The position numbers and the translations under genes are program-made. A stretch of 47,294 nucleotides of DNA, taken from positions 1 through 47,294 of the IMG/VR virus record IMGVR_UViG_3300025097_000010; one strand, given 5' to 3'. This document shows, one piece after another, positions 1-5,373 of this stretch (the stretch's first letter is position 1; each line of letters opens with the position of its first letter). The DNA comes from a virus. The notes under the pieces were generated by a model. It did not search any database. It had not been told where the DNA came from and saw only the letters and a program-made list of their open reading frames with translations.

Positions 1-1
1 A

Positions 2-31
2 TTGACATAACTAAAAGAACACTAGTAATCT
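2..31 (+). promoter_or_regulatory. Candidate sigma70-type promoter at left end
   Basis: TTGACA at 2-7 is a perfect -35 match, followed after 18 bases by TAATCT at 26-31 as a plausible -10. Transcription would start near 38 and run through the structured region into the gene at 479. It lies back to back with a candidate late promoter on the other strand at the far end of the window, which fits divergent early and late units if the genome is circular or permuted. Confidence 0.45.
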
Positions 32-122
32 ACTACAAAATTAAATACGAAACAAGATAAAAATCTAGTTTATGTAGAGCACTCTAAATGCAACAATACG
101 TTGAGTTCCAAAAACAGTGGTT

Positions 123-448
123 TCTCACTCTAAAAATAAGGGGGGACTGGGGGAGCAATCCTAAAAAATTATTGTAGAATGAGAGTACGAGATATACATT
201 GCACCGTACCCCGTCGGATTTCACCCTATGGGGGTCGAACCGTGTTCGACGTTCACTTGTGAGTGAAACTATCTCGTCACTGGCGAGAGAGTTGCCCTCA
301 CTGCCCCCATAGTGTGCTCTCCTAGTGGTACTATGGTGCGATATCACGGATACCTCACCAACGCTCAAGCGTTCAACAATGGAAGAGCGTCATTGTTGAG
401 GCGTCGGCGAGCTAACCGCTCTCCCCTGTTAGATACTGAGTAGTATCT
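123..448 (+). ncRNA. Highly structured RNA or leader (block A)
   Basis: This block is a dense series of near-perfect inverted repeats. TCTCACTCTA (123-132) pairs with 175-184 with one mismatch. CTATGGGGG (226-234) pairs perfectly with 304-312, extended by CAC 222-224 with GTG 314-316. It encloses three hairpins like a cloverleaf: TCGAA/TTCGA (235-249), TTCACT/AGTGAA with loop TGTG (252-267), and CTCGTC/GGCGAG (273-287, one wobble). Further hairpins follow: TGGTG/CACCA (334-360), AACGC/GCGTT (360-373), TCAACAATG/CATTGTTGA (373-399) and AGATACT/AGTATCT with loop GAGT (431-448). The only long ORF across it is on the other strand, with no support. It may be a free RNA or a structured 5' leader of the gene at 479. 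The family is not recognised. Confidence 0.6.
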
Positions 449-478
449 TCCTTAAACAACAAGTCAAAGGAGCATAAT

Positions 479-814
479 ATGGCAAAAAGCGCCACATCAT
501 CTTTGACTGGTCGTGTAAGCAACACGAATCTTGGTTCGGTAAAACGGAACAAGTTTGTCTTGGAGCTAGGCGAGGACAATAAGCCTATCAAGACAAGCAA
601 CATTCGTGTTGTGGCTAAAGTTGGCACCAAGTTCCCTGCCAGCATCAGCGCAGAACGCATAGAAGTACTAGCAACAATGCGTTCAGACCTCACTCTTGTA
701 AGCACAGACTACGTGCTTAGTAATCAAGGTGAGTTCGATGCTGATGATGACAAGGGTCTTGAAGCCCAGGACTTTGCCATCTACCGACCAGTTGCGCCTG
801 AAGTCACCTTCTAA
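479..814 (+). CDS. Hypothetical protein, 111 aa
   Basis: This is the first protein gene of the + strand block. A good ribosome binding site (AAAGGAG at about 465-471) precedes ATG 479. The product is soluble and mixed in composition, with no membrane segment or recognisable motif. Residues 1-20 are Ser/Thr-rich and basic, the middle has an alternating hydrophobic pattern suggesting beta structure (IRVVAKVG), and an acidic patch DADDDKG lies near residue 90. It sits between structured block A and a terminator-like hairpin (852-891), so it appears to be a monocistronic unit. That position could suit an early, abundant DNA- or RNA-binding protein, but no function can be assigned. Confidence 0.75.
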   Translation: MAKSATSSLTGRVSNTNLGSVKRNKFVLELGEDNKPIKTSNIRVVAKVGTKFPASISAERIEVLATMRSDLTLVSTDYVLSNQGEFDADDDKGLEAQDFAIYRPVAPEVTF

Positions 815-851
815 GGGACGAAGGCACCATAAGCCTTAACGGGCACGGTTT

Positions 852-891
852 AATACGCACCGAGGAGAGACATCCTTAAGCGTATTTTTTT
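852..891 (+). terminator. Terminator-like hairpin after first gene
   Basis: AATACGC (852-858) pairs with GCGTATT (880-886) and runs into a T tract to 891. The 21-base loop is long for a classic intrinsic terminator. Its place just after the 111-aa gene fits. A small hairpin, AAGGC/GCCTT, precedes it at about 825-841. Confidence 0.5.
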
Positions 892-973
892 ATGACGTTA
901 TAACACAGACTTCAACTTTGTAAGACTTCTACCTTGTCGTTGGTTGGTAACTGAATGCTTGTAAATCCAATGG

Positions 974-1007
974 CAATATCTAGACTTAGGGTAATCTAGG
1001 TATATTG
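974..1007 (+). ncRNA. Structured RNA element B1 (hairpin)
   Basis: CAATAT (974-979) pairs with ATATTG (1002-1007) and CTAGA (980-984) with TCTAG (995-999), giving an 11-bp stem with a two-base bulge (GT 1000-1001). It opens a stretch without convincing genes (892-1385). The decamer CTTGTAAATC at 958-967, just upstream, recurs at 1855-1864 inside another structured element. Confidence 0.45.
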
Positions 1008-1037
1008 AGGTTAGTATATAAAGAGTGCCCAAAAGAG

Positions 1038-1336
1038 AAGATGAATACCGTAGGGTAGAACCTGTCTTCCAAAGTTTTATAAGACCTCCCGTCCTACCAA
1101 ACGGCAGCCTGCAATAGTTGGTAGTGGAAGATAGCTTCTTCTGTAGTGGTGGCGCGCTGCATCGGGCAAGATTTCAAAGGAGTGACGAATGGCCTAACTA
1201 TAACAACGTCCAGCCCTGGGGCGACATACCGGGGCAGATTTGATAATAGTAAGATGTATTATCCAAGGTAGAAACGCATTCACAATAATGTCGAATGCAC
1301 CTGCGGATATTAGGCCAAGTAAGGCGGGCTCATCTT
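1038..1336 (+). ncRNA. Structured RNA element B2
   Basis: AAGATG (1038-1043) can pair with CATCTT (1331-1336), enclosing several local hairpins. These include GTCTT/AAGAC near 1065-1085, CTACCAA/TTGGTAG (1094-1124, seven perfect pairs) and GAAG/CTTC (about 1127-1138). There is no credible protein gene. A consensus ribosome site (AAAGGAG at 1177-1183) precedes only ATG-GCC-TAA (1189-1197), a two-codon ORF. The long-range closing stem is short, so the exact extent of the RNA is uncertain. Confidence 0.4.
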
Positions 1337-1385
1337 GCTGTTATATAATAGTAATGTAATAACCCTATAAATCGAGGTAGCAACA

Positions 1386-1520
1386 ATGGCAGCATCATAT
1401 GTGAGAGCATACAAGACCAAAGGTATTTGGCACTTCCTCACTTCTTATGGAAGTATCATTAGCATTCACGCCAAGTCTTTTGCGTTGGCTAGACGCAAGT
1501 TCTTCGATTTGCATCGATAG
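1386..1520 (+). CDS. Small basic protein, 44 aa
   Basis: A short ORF starts with ATG 1386 behind a moderate ribosome site (CGAGGTAG, 1374-1381) and ends at TAG 1520. The product begins MAASYVRAYKTKG and has a basic C-terminus (ALARRKFFDLHR). It has aromatic and basic character, no clear membrane segment, and no recognised family. It lies alone between structured RNA elements B2 and B3. It could be a small nucleic-acid-binding peptide, but this is a guess. Existence as a gene is supported by the start context and frame only. Confidence 0.5.
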   Translation: MAASYVRAYKTKGIWHFLTSYGSIISIHAKSFALARRKFFDLHR

Positions 1521-1539
1521 ACTGGCATATAATTAAACT

Positions 1540-1640
1540 ATGAAGAGGGAGCCGGGTTAACCGGAGTAGTGGAGAGTTCAGATATTAGCAGTGATCGCCC
1601 GAATGAGCCGAAGTTTTGGGAGGCTCCCGCTGTATTCATA
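1540..1640 (+). ncRNA. Structured RNA element B3
   Basis: TATGAA (1540-1545) pairs with TTCATA (1635-1640). Inside it GGGAGCC (1548-1554) pairs perfectly with GGCTCCC (1622-1628). The nested stems bracket about 70 bases with a further CCGG/CCGG possibility (1554-1567). A perfect TATAAT (1529-1534) sits so that a transcript would start almost exactly at the 5' arm, which supports a stand-alone small RNA of about 100 nt. Confidence 0.5.
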
Positions 1641-1660
1641 CTGACTCATAGGTAGAGGTG

Positions 1661-1683
1661 GGATAGGCTGAAAAGCACTATCC
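1661..1683 (+). ncRNA. GNRA-capped hairpin (element B4)
   Basis: GGATAG (1661-1666) pairs with CTATCC (1678-1683). The stem continues as GCT (1667-1669) with AGC (1674-1676), one bulged A (1677) and a GAAA tetraloop (1670-1673). Nine perfect pairs and a GNRA loop are typical of real structured RNA. The hairpin is flanked by direct repeats of ACTCATAG (1644-1651 and 1688-1695). Confidence 0.5.
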
Positions 1684-1696
1684 GTGTACTCATAGT

Positions 1697-1811
1697 TTAT
1701 AATAATTAGAGAGAGTTACGGCTAAAACCACCGACCGTTAATGTTCTAGTAAATCCTTTTCCTTGCTATTTTATAGCCTAGATAAGCGTGGTCTCTCTCT
1801 ATAACTTATAA
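1697..1811 (+). ncRNA. Structured RNA element B5
   Basis: TAGAGAGAG (1707-1715) pairs perfectly with CTCTCTCTA (1793-1801), and beyond a 4x4 internal loop TTATAA (1697-1702) pairs with TTATAA (1806-1811). Inside, GGCTAAAA pairs with TTTTATAGCC apart from a small bulge. No ORF uses this stretch. It abuts element B6, giving a tandem of RNA-like units separated by TATAAT sequences. Confidence 0.5.
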
Positions 1812-1902
1812 TAGCCCTGAAGCAAGCAAACAATAAAACCGATTGCGTGATGTCCTTGTAAATCTAACCAGCGTATTGGACTATAAAGCCGGATGGGCTA
1901 TT
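1810..1902 (+). ncRNA. Structured RNA element B6
   Basis: AATAGCCC (1810-1817) pairs perfectly with GGGCTATT (1895-1902), closing a 93-base domain with an internal GTCC/GGAC pair (1852-1855 with about 1878-1881). The decamer CTTGTAAATC (1855-1864) inside is shared with the sequence upstream of element B1. Its size is close to a tRNA, but no cloverleaf or T arm can be built. A TATAAT follows at 1904-1909, just upstream of the next gene. Confidence 0.5.
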
Positions 1903-1920
1903 GTATAATTTGGAGGTAAT

Positions 1921-2118
1921 ATGGCAATATATTATCCTAGTTTTGATGGTTTGAAACAGTTTCATATGTGTAATAATAAGTGTGTTACTATTCATTTTTC
2001 ATATGGTTATAAACACATTCATCATTATACTGATGAAGAAAATGATGGTATTGAACAAAGTATTGATGATTATATTGAATCACAGGTTGATGAACGTATA
2101 TTTACGGAGGTTAAATAA
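1921..2118 (+). CDS. Hypothetical protein, 65 aa
   Basis: ATG 1921 follows a good ribosome site (TGGAGGT, 1911-1917). The product is rich in Tyr and His (FSYGYKHIHHY), with two Cys near residues 17-21 (CNNKC) and an acidic C-terminal half. It could bind a metal, but the spacing matches no family I know. Its stop overlaps the start of the next gene by one base (TAATG), so the two are translationally coupled. It begins a run of small, tightly packed genes. Confidence 0.7.
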   Translation: MAIYYPSFDGLKQFHMCNNKCVTIHFSYGYKHIHHYTDEENDGIEQSIDDYIESQVDERIFTEVK

Positions 2119-2303
2119 TGGTATCATTTACTGATATAGTAGAGGCATTTAATATGCTTAAAGAAAGTAAGAACTCTGGACTATCACCATTAGAGGCTGC
2201 TGTAATGATAAGTTATGTTCTTAAAGACTTACTAATAGTGGCTGGTATTCTTAGAGTTATAGTATGGTTTAAACAAGTTAAAGAGGAGGTAGATGATGTT
2301 TGA
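2118..2303 (+). CDS. Small membrane protein, 61 aa
   Basis: It starts at ATG 2118 within the previous stop (TAATG) behind a strong GGAGG site. A hydrophobic stretch near residues 28-50 (around LLIVAGILRVIVWF) looks like one membrane helix. The C-terminus is charged (KQVKEEVDDV). It overlaps the next small membrane gene, so the two may work together at the inner membrane. Function is unknown. Small early phage membrane proteins often alter host permeability or exclude superinfection, but nothing here proves that. Confidence 0.65.
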   Translation: MVSFTDIVEAFNMLKESKNSGLSPLEAAVMISYVLKDLLIVAGILRVIVWFKQVKEEVDDV

Positions 2304-2400
2304 ATTCATCGGAGCTATACTTGGTGGTGTAATATTCATAGGATTTCTTCTCTTCATTGTAGTAGTTTGGTGTGAATGTAGGGATAGAGATGGGTATTAA
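2296..2400 (+). CDS. Tiny membrane protein, 34 aa
   Basis: ATG 2296 lies six bases after AGGAGG (2284-2289) inside the end of the upstream gene. The product is almost entirely one transmembrane helix (FIGAILGGVIFIGFLLFIVV) followed by a charged tail (CECRDRDGY). It overlaps both neighbours, as in a compact coupled cluster. The ribosome site and helix argue that it is real despite its length. Function is unknown. Confidence 0.55.
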   Translation: MFEFIGAILGGVIFIGFLLFIVVVWCECRDRDGY

Positions 2401-2575
2401 TTATCAAGATATACTCTTTCAGCAACAGTGTCCTTTCTATTATAAAGACCAATTAGTAGAATGGGCAAGTAGTTATTTTAGGGAAAAACCGACCAAATAC
2501 AAAAGGATGAAGAAACAACAGTTATATGCTATTTGGTATAAAGAGGCTCAACCATTAGAAATCATTAAATGGTGA
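2390..2575 (+). CDS. Hypothetical protein, 61 aa
   Basis: I chose ATG 2390 (MGINYQDILF) because TAGGGA lies a suitable distance upstream; a GTG at 2372 would add six residues. The product is aromatic and basic (Tyr, Trp, Lys) with no membrane segment and no recognised motif. It overlaps the 34-aa gene by 11 bases. It is the last gene before the long structured RNA at 2587. Function is unknown. Confidence 0.6.
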   Translation: MGINYQDILFQQQCPFYYKDQLVEWASSYFREKPTKYKRMKKQQLYAIWYKEAQPLEIIKW

Positions 2576-2586
2576 GATATTTTAGA

Positions 2587-3119
2587 ATTGGGTGTTAGAA
2601 GATATGGTTCCACAGGCCTGTGGATACTATGTTTTCGCAGATATATCCTCAGAATAATGGTTATCTATGTTAAGGCGGCCACTGAGGGCTCATAACTGGT
2701 TCCACTCCGACGAGTGGGGCCAGACCAGGAGATAAAGGGCTGAATATTGTCCCGAGGTGCCGTAAAGGTTTGTGAGTACGTTTGTACAATTAAAGAGAAA
2801 AGTCGGACGAATCGGTCTTTCAAGTGTAGGAGAAAGTTCTCTCCTATAGCACAATGTTATAATATCTAGAGGCTTCGGCTGTGGATATGCATCTCAACGG
2901 GATAAAGCCTGTGTAAATAGGCAATGTCGTGGATTACAATGTACTCTAACAAGTATGAGTAATAAGATGTCCAGTAATGGTAAGTGACTGAGAGTACGTG
3001 ACCCGAAAGGGCACTAAACCCGAAGAACTTTGAATTATCAGGTGAGACCTTAGTCCTGCAGCGGTTACGCAGCGGGACCATCAACTGGTCAGTTTAAATC
3101 TGGTATATCGACACCCAAT
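2587..3119 (+). ncRNA. Large structured noncoding RNA candidate (block C, about 533 nt)
   Basis: ATTGGGTGT (2587-2595) pairs perfectly with ACACCCAAT (3111-3119), closing 533 bases with no credible gene. Inside are a 16-base palindrome at 2609-2624 whose loop is self-complementary GGCC, a 12-bp hairpin 2696-2723 with CGAC loop, TAGGAGA/TCTCCTA (2827-2846), a GCCT/AGGC hairpin (2907-2922), and GTACTCT/AGAGTAC (2941-2947 with 2991-2997). GTG-CCC-GAAA-GGG-CAC has a GNRA loop (2998-3014), CTGC/GCAG lies at 3056-3072, and a T-arm-like stem-loop spans 3089-3105 (loop TTTAAAT). Size, branching and phage context recall the GOLLD and ROOL classes, but I cannot assign a family. A TATAAT at 2858-2863 could mark an internal promoter. 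Confidence 0.65.
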
Positions 3120-3140
3120 ATATTTAACAAGGAGGGATAT

Positions 3141-3317
3141 ATGTTAACAGAATGCTGTGGAGCACCATTTTATAAACCAGGGTATCCTGATATTGATATC
3201 TGTACTAATTGTAAGGAACATGCAAGTCCTCTAGAAGAGGAAGGCTTTGATGATGAAGATACTTGGAAAGAATCGGAAGAATATTTAAATTACAAGGAGA
3301 GGAGACCAGAAAAATGA
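3141..3317 (+). CDS. Small zinc-ribbon-like protein, 58 aa
   Basis: ATG 3141 follows a perfect AGGAGG (about 3130-3135), directly downstream of the large structured RNA. Cys pairs ECC (residues 5-6) and CTNC (about residues 21-24) could form a small zinc ribbon. The C-terminal half is acidic, then basic (YKERRPEK). The stop overlaps the next start as ATGA. Similar tiny ribbons are common in phage early regions as protein or nucleic-acid binders. Nothing more specific can be said. Confidence 0.65.
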   Translation: MLTECCGAPFYKPGYPDIDICTNCKEHASPLEEEGFDDEDTWKESEEYLNYKERRPEK

Positions 3318-3487
3318 CCTTTATTAATAACTTTATTGAAGTTTGGGTTAAAATGATTGATAGACCGTTGACTATTAACAATAAACAAGGGTTTCTCTTG
3401 ACAAATGGTATGCGTATCTTTTTTAAGGATACATTCTTATCACAAAAGTCAATAGAAATCTTAAAAAGACATTACTCAGGGAGGTAA
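3314..3487 (+). CDS. Hypothetical protein, 57 aa
   Basis: I chose ATG 3314, which overlaps the previous stop (ATGA) and is preceded by AAGGAGAGGAG; an in-frame upstream start at 3263 would run deep inside the previous gene. The product is basic, with aromatic and hydrophobic residues spread evenly (MTFINNFIEVWVKMIDR) and no clear membrane helix. No family is recognised. It ends one base before the next gene, so it belongs to the same transcript as the membrane proteins that follow. Confidence 0.6.
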   Translation: MTFINNFIEVWVKMIDRPLTINNKQGFLLTNGMRIFFKDTFLSQKSIEILKRHYSGR

Positions 3488-3488
3488 T

Positions 3489-3875
3489 ATGAACAAAGTA
3501 GATAGAGCTCAGTTAATTGGTAGTTTAATATTTACATTTTCATCTCTTTTTGGTGCAATAGTAGTACTCATAGGATATATTCCCACAGTTATATGGGCAA
3601 TATGGTTCTTGATACTATTATTCTCTTCATTTTTCTTTGGACATTACTCTTGGTTAATAATTAAGGATGCTTATTTTAATAAAGAAGTACCTGATTATAG
3701 AAATATGTCGGATGAAGATAAGATGAAATTAGCCAGGATAGAGGCGAATCTTGATACTGTTGAAGAGGCGGAGGCTAAGCCTAAAAATATGAAGGCTAGG
3801 AACTATAAAAAGACGAAGAAACGTCTTCGTAAATTGCAAAAAGAAGGTAGAATCAATAACCGTAAGAAGAAATAG
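3489..3875 (+). CDS. Two-helix membrane protein with basic tail, 128 aa
   Basis: ATG 3489 follows GGGAGG (3479-3484). Two strongly hydrophobic segments at about residues 9-30 and 33-57 predict a helical hairpin in the inner membrane. The second half is soluble: an acidic stretch, then a very basic Lys/Arg-rich tail (residues about 105-128) that could contact nucleic acid or lipid head groups. Topology resembles small phage holins and membrane anchors, but the early position and long charged tail argue against a lysis role. It may anchor replication or interfere with the host envelope. No family is recognised. Confidence 0.65.
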   Translation: MNKVDRAQLIGSLIFTFSSLFGAIVVLIGYIPTVIWAIWFLILLFSSFFFGHYSWLIIKDAYFNKEVPDYRNMSDEDKMKLARIEANLDTVEEAEAKPKNMKARNYKKTKKRLRKLQKEGRINNRKKK

Positions 3876-3884
3876 GAGATAACC

Positions 3885-4346
3885 ATGGAATATTGGGCAC
3901 TATTTTGGATAGAACTGTATTTTAGTTGGATATTAATTGAATTTACATCAAGGAGGATAGCTATGATAAAAAGGAACAAAATAGGTATGATGGGTATTGC
4001 TGGCTTTGTATTATTAGGAGTATTTATAGCCTGTGCCAGTCCTGAAGACCCTGAAACTGTAGCAGTTAATAAAGGACGTGCTCTAGCAAGAGCATATAAT
4101 GATAGTGTTGGCGAAGCGTGGAAAGGTTACTATGATAGAAAGATTGAAACTGAAATACTTGAAATTGACAGCCTCTATAATGAGGGTTTCAAAACAGATA
4201 GTTCTAAAATTATAGCCATTGCATATCCAGATGATGCTTTTACCGATTTTGAACAGGCTTTTATGATAGCCCGTGCAGAGCTAGGACCTGGTAAAGTATT
4301 TTTCTGGCTTGGTAAAGGATATACAACAGATTACGAAACTGAATAA
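3885..4346 (+). CDS. Membrane protein/lipoprotein with two in-frame starts
   Basis: Two in-frame ATGs each have a strong ribosome site: 3885 (after TAGGAG) and 3963 (after AAGGAGGA). The long form (153 aa) adds a hydrophobic aromatic N-terminal segment. The short form (127 aa) begins MIKRNK and has a signal sequence ending in a lipobox-like VFIAC, giving a lipoprotein with Cys at residue 23 of the short form. The rest is soluble, rich in Asp/Glu, with GPGKVFFWLGKGY near the C-terminus. Periplasmic lipoproteins in phage early regions often block superinfection, which would fit. The alternative is that the 3885 ORF is a chance extension. Confidence 0.65.
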   Translation: MEYWALFWIELYFSWILIEFTSRRIAMIKRNKIGMMGIAGFVLLGVFIACASPEDPETVAVNKGRALARAYNDSVGEAWKGYYDRKIETEILEIDSLYNEGFKTDSSKIIAIAYPDDAFTDFEQAFMIARAELGPGKVFFWLGKGYTTDYETE

Positions 4347-4352
4347 TATGAG

Positions 4353-4396
4353 GGGGCAAGTTATTGCTGTAATAGGGATATCACCTTGCCCCTTTT
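4353..4396 (+). terminator. Intrinsic terminator
   Basis: GGGGCAAG (4353-4360) pairs perfectly with CTTGCCCC (4385-4392), followed by TTTT. It lies just after the lipoprotein gene and before a new ribosome site at 4508. The 24-base loop is longer than usual. Confidence 0.6.
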
Positions 4397-4402
4397 GTTC
4401 AG

Positions 4403-4426
4403 TAGTGGGGCAGAGAGTGGGGCAGA
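4403..4426 (+). repeat. Tandem 12-base direct repeat
   Basis: AGTGGGGCAGAG occurs twice in tandem between the terminator and the 42-aa gene. It is followed by a GCTGGA/TCCAGC stem (about 4451-4480) in the leader. It might be an operator pair or part of the leader structure; no function is evident. Confidence 0.5.
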
Positions 4427-4507
4427 GTTAGAACCACATACGCGTATAAAAGCTGGAACAATCGCAGCGTGGGGCTCCAGCCTGTCCCATATAACTTAGG
4501 AGGAACG

Positions 4508-4636
4508 ATGAAAAGAGTAAAGGGAAAAATAAAGAAAAGTACTAAAAGAAAATATCAAAATGATATTTGGAGTAAATTTATGCGTAAGGTTATAAAAGGA
4601 ATGAGAACCTTTTGTAGTCCCGCATTTAAGAAATAA
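4508..4636 (+). CDS. Very basic small protein, 42 aa
   Basis: ATG 4508 follows a strong TAGGAGG site. The product is dominated by Lys and Arg (MKRVKGKIKKSTKRKYQ) with a few aromatic residues near the end. It has no membrane helix. Such composition points to nucleic-acid binding. It follows a structured leader with a stem GCTGGA/TCCAGC. It is too short to classify, but the start context is convincing. Confidence 0.6.
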   Translation: MKRVKGKIKKSTKRKYQNDIWSKFMRKVIKGMRTFCSPAFKK

Positions 4637-4642
4637 GCGGAG

Positions 4643-4867
4643 ATGGAAAAATTTACAGATGACTGGAGAGTGCAGAATGTATCTGCATTAAGTAAAAAGA
4701 ATAATCAATATAGAAAGAGGATAAGACAGGAAGAACCTTATCTTTGTAAAAAATGCAATAGGGCATGGCAGCCTTATTACGGTGGAACCAAAAATGTTGA
4801 TTATTTATTAAATTTTCCTAAATTAGGATGTACGGATAGAACTTGTACTCCTTGTAAGGATAAATAA
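4643..4867 (+). CDS. Zinc-ribbon-like protein, 74 aa
   Basis: ATG 4643 follows GCGGAG six bases after the preceding stop. The N-terminal half is basic. The C-terminal half has CKKC (residues about 35-38) and GCTDRTCTPC (about 62-71), a two-knuckle pattern typical of zinc ribbons. It probably binds nucleic acid or a host protein such as RNA polymerase. It is the last gene before the 14-bp hairpin at 4871. Family unknown. Confidence 0.65.
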   Translation: MEKFTDDWRVQNVSALSKKNNQYRKRIRQEEPYLCKKCNRAWQPYYGGTKNVDYLLNFPKLGCTDRTCTPCKDK

Positions 4868-4870
4868 TAT

Positions 4871-4937
4871 AGTTCATAGCAACGTGGCCTCCCCAGATTA
4901 TTGGTGTAGTCATGGCTTGCCTGCGTTGCTATGAACT
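4871..4937 (+). ncRNA. 14-bp perfect hairpin element
   Basis: AGTTCATAGCAACG (4871-4884) pairs without mismatch with 4924-4937 around a 39-base loop, and a TTAATTTTT tract follows. It could act as a terminator for the 4508-4867 genes. The long stem and large loop equally suit a small RNA or a protein-binding DNA element at an origin, because phased repeats start 12 bases later. Confidence 0.55.
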
Positions 4938-4949
4938 TAATTTTTAACT

Positions 4950-5040
4950 GGTGGAGAGATGGTGGAAATATGGTGGAAAGGTGGTGGAATATGGTGGAAT
5001 ATGGTGGAAAGGTGGTGGAAAGCAGGTGGAACAAGTGGAA
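4950..5040 (+). repeat. Eight phased GGTGGA repeats (iteron-like)
   Basis: GGTGGA occurs at 4950, 4961, 4972, 4983, 4993, 5003, 5014 and 5025, with a degenerate AGTGGA at 5034. Spacing is 10 or 11 bases, one DNA turn, so all copies face the same side of the helix. The array directly follows the 14-bp hairpin and precedes ATG 5053. Phased arrays like this are typical of iterons at replication origins or multimeric repressor or partition sites. The apparent in-frame N-terminal extension from 4951 (Gly/Trp/Lys-rich) is a translation of the repeats, so I do not use it. Confidence 0.65.
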
Positions 5041-5052
5041 AAAGGAGAAATA

Positions 5053-5373
5053 ATGAAAAAGAAACATAAAGAAGTCACATTAGGGATGAGTATGTCCCAA
5101 GAGCCAGAATTATCTCTTGAACTTGGACTGGGCACTGAAGAAAGACCAGATAAGCCAGATGATGATGAAATGGCATCTATTAAGCAACAAATTCGATGGT
5201 GGCTTAAAGCAAGAACTACTTATTCTTTGCGGAATAAGAAGATAGTTAAAAAAGTAGGGAACATAAATCCTGATGACCGCATTAGAACATTAGATTCTTA
5301 TGAATATATCAAGAGCCGTGTCCCTAATAAATACAAAGATTCTAAACAATTTCTGGAGGAAGAGAATGAGTAA
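5053..5373 (+). CDS. Hypothetical protein, 106 aa
   Basis: I chose ATG 5053 (MKKKHKEVTLG) behind AAAGGAG, rather than the upstream in-frame ATG inside the GGTGGA array. The N-terminal third is acidic (ELSLELGLG, then EERPDKPDDDE). The rest is basic with aromatic residues (IRWWLKARTTYSLRNKK). Placed right after the phased repeats, it could be the protein that recognises them, but that is inference only. It overlaps the next gene by eight bases. Confidence 0.65.
   Translation: MKKKHKEVTLGMSMSQEPELSLELGLGTEERPDKPDDDEMASIKQQIRWWLKARTTYSLRNKKIVKKVGNINPDDRIRTLDSYEYIKSRVPNKYKDSKQFLEEENE

Noticed and set aside
84-368. A 94-codon ORF on the - strand over structured block A
   Set aside because: It has no ribosome site, reads through hairpins and is opposite to the promoter and gene at 479. 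The inverted repeats explain the region better.
1189-1197. Two-codon ORF ATG-GCC-TAA behind a perfect ribosome site
   Set aside because: Too short to call; it may be chance in a structured RNA. Noted because of the strong AAAGGAG.
1855-1864. tRNA-Tyr anticodon loop (TTGTAAA)
   Set aside because: The sequence on either side does not pair into an anticodon stem here or at 958; no tRNA could be folded.
1344-1909. All TATAAT sequences as individual promoters
   Set aside because: No consistent -35 elements are present, and some TATAAT bases take part in stems; only the 1529 copy is well placed.
2866-3084. A 72-codon - strand ORF inside the large structured RNA
   Set aside because: No ribosome site, no motif, and it would be antisense to the 9-bp-closed domain.
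3085-3119. tRNA or tmRNA at the 3' end of block C
   Set aside because: A T-arm-like stem (loop TTTAAAT) exists, but six bases separate it from the closing stem and no D or anticodon arm can be built.
2587-3119. Group I or II self-splicing intron
   Set aside because: Neither a split gene nor the P7/domain V core sequences could be recognised around the structure.
4951-5052. 34-residue N-terminal extension of the 106-aa protein (Gly/Trp/Lys-rich)
   Set aside because: It is a translation of the GGTGGA repeats without a ribosome site; ATG 5053 has AAAGGAG.
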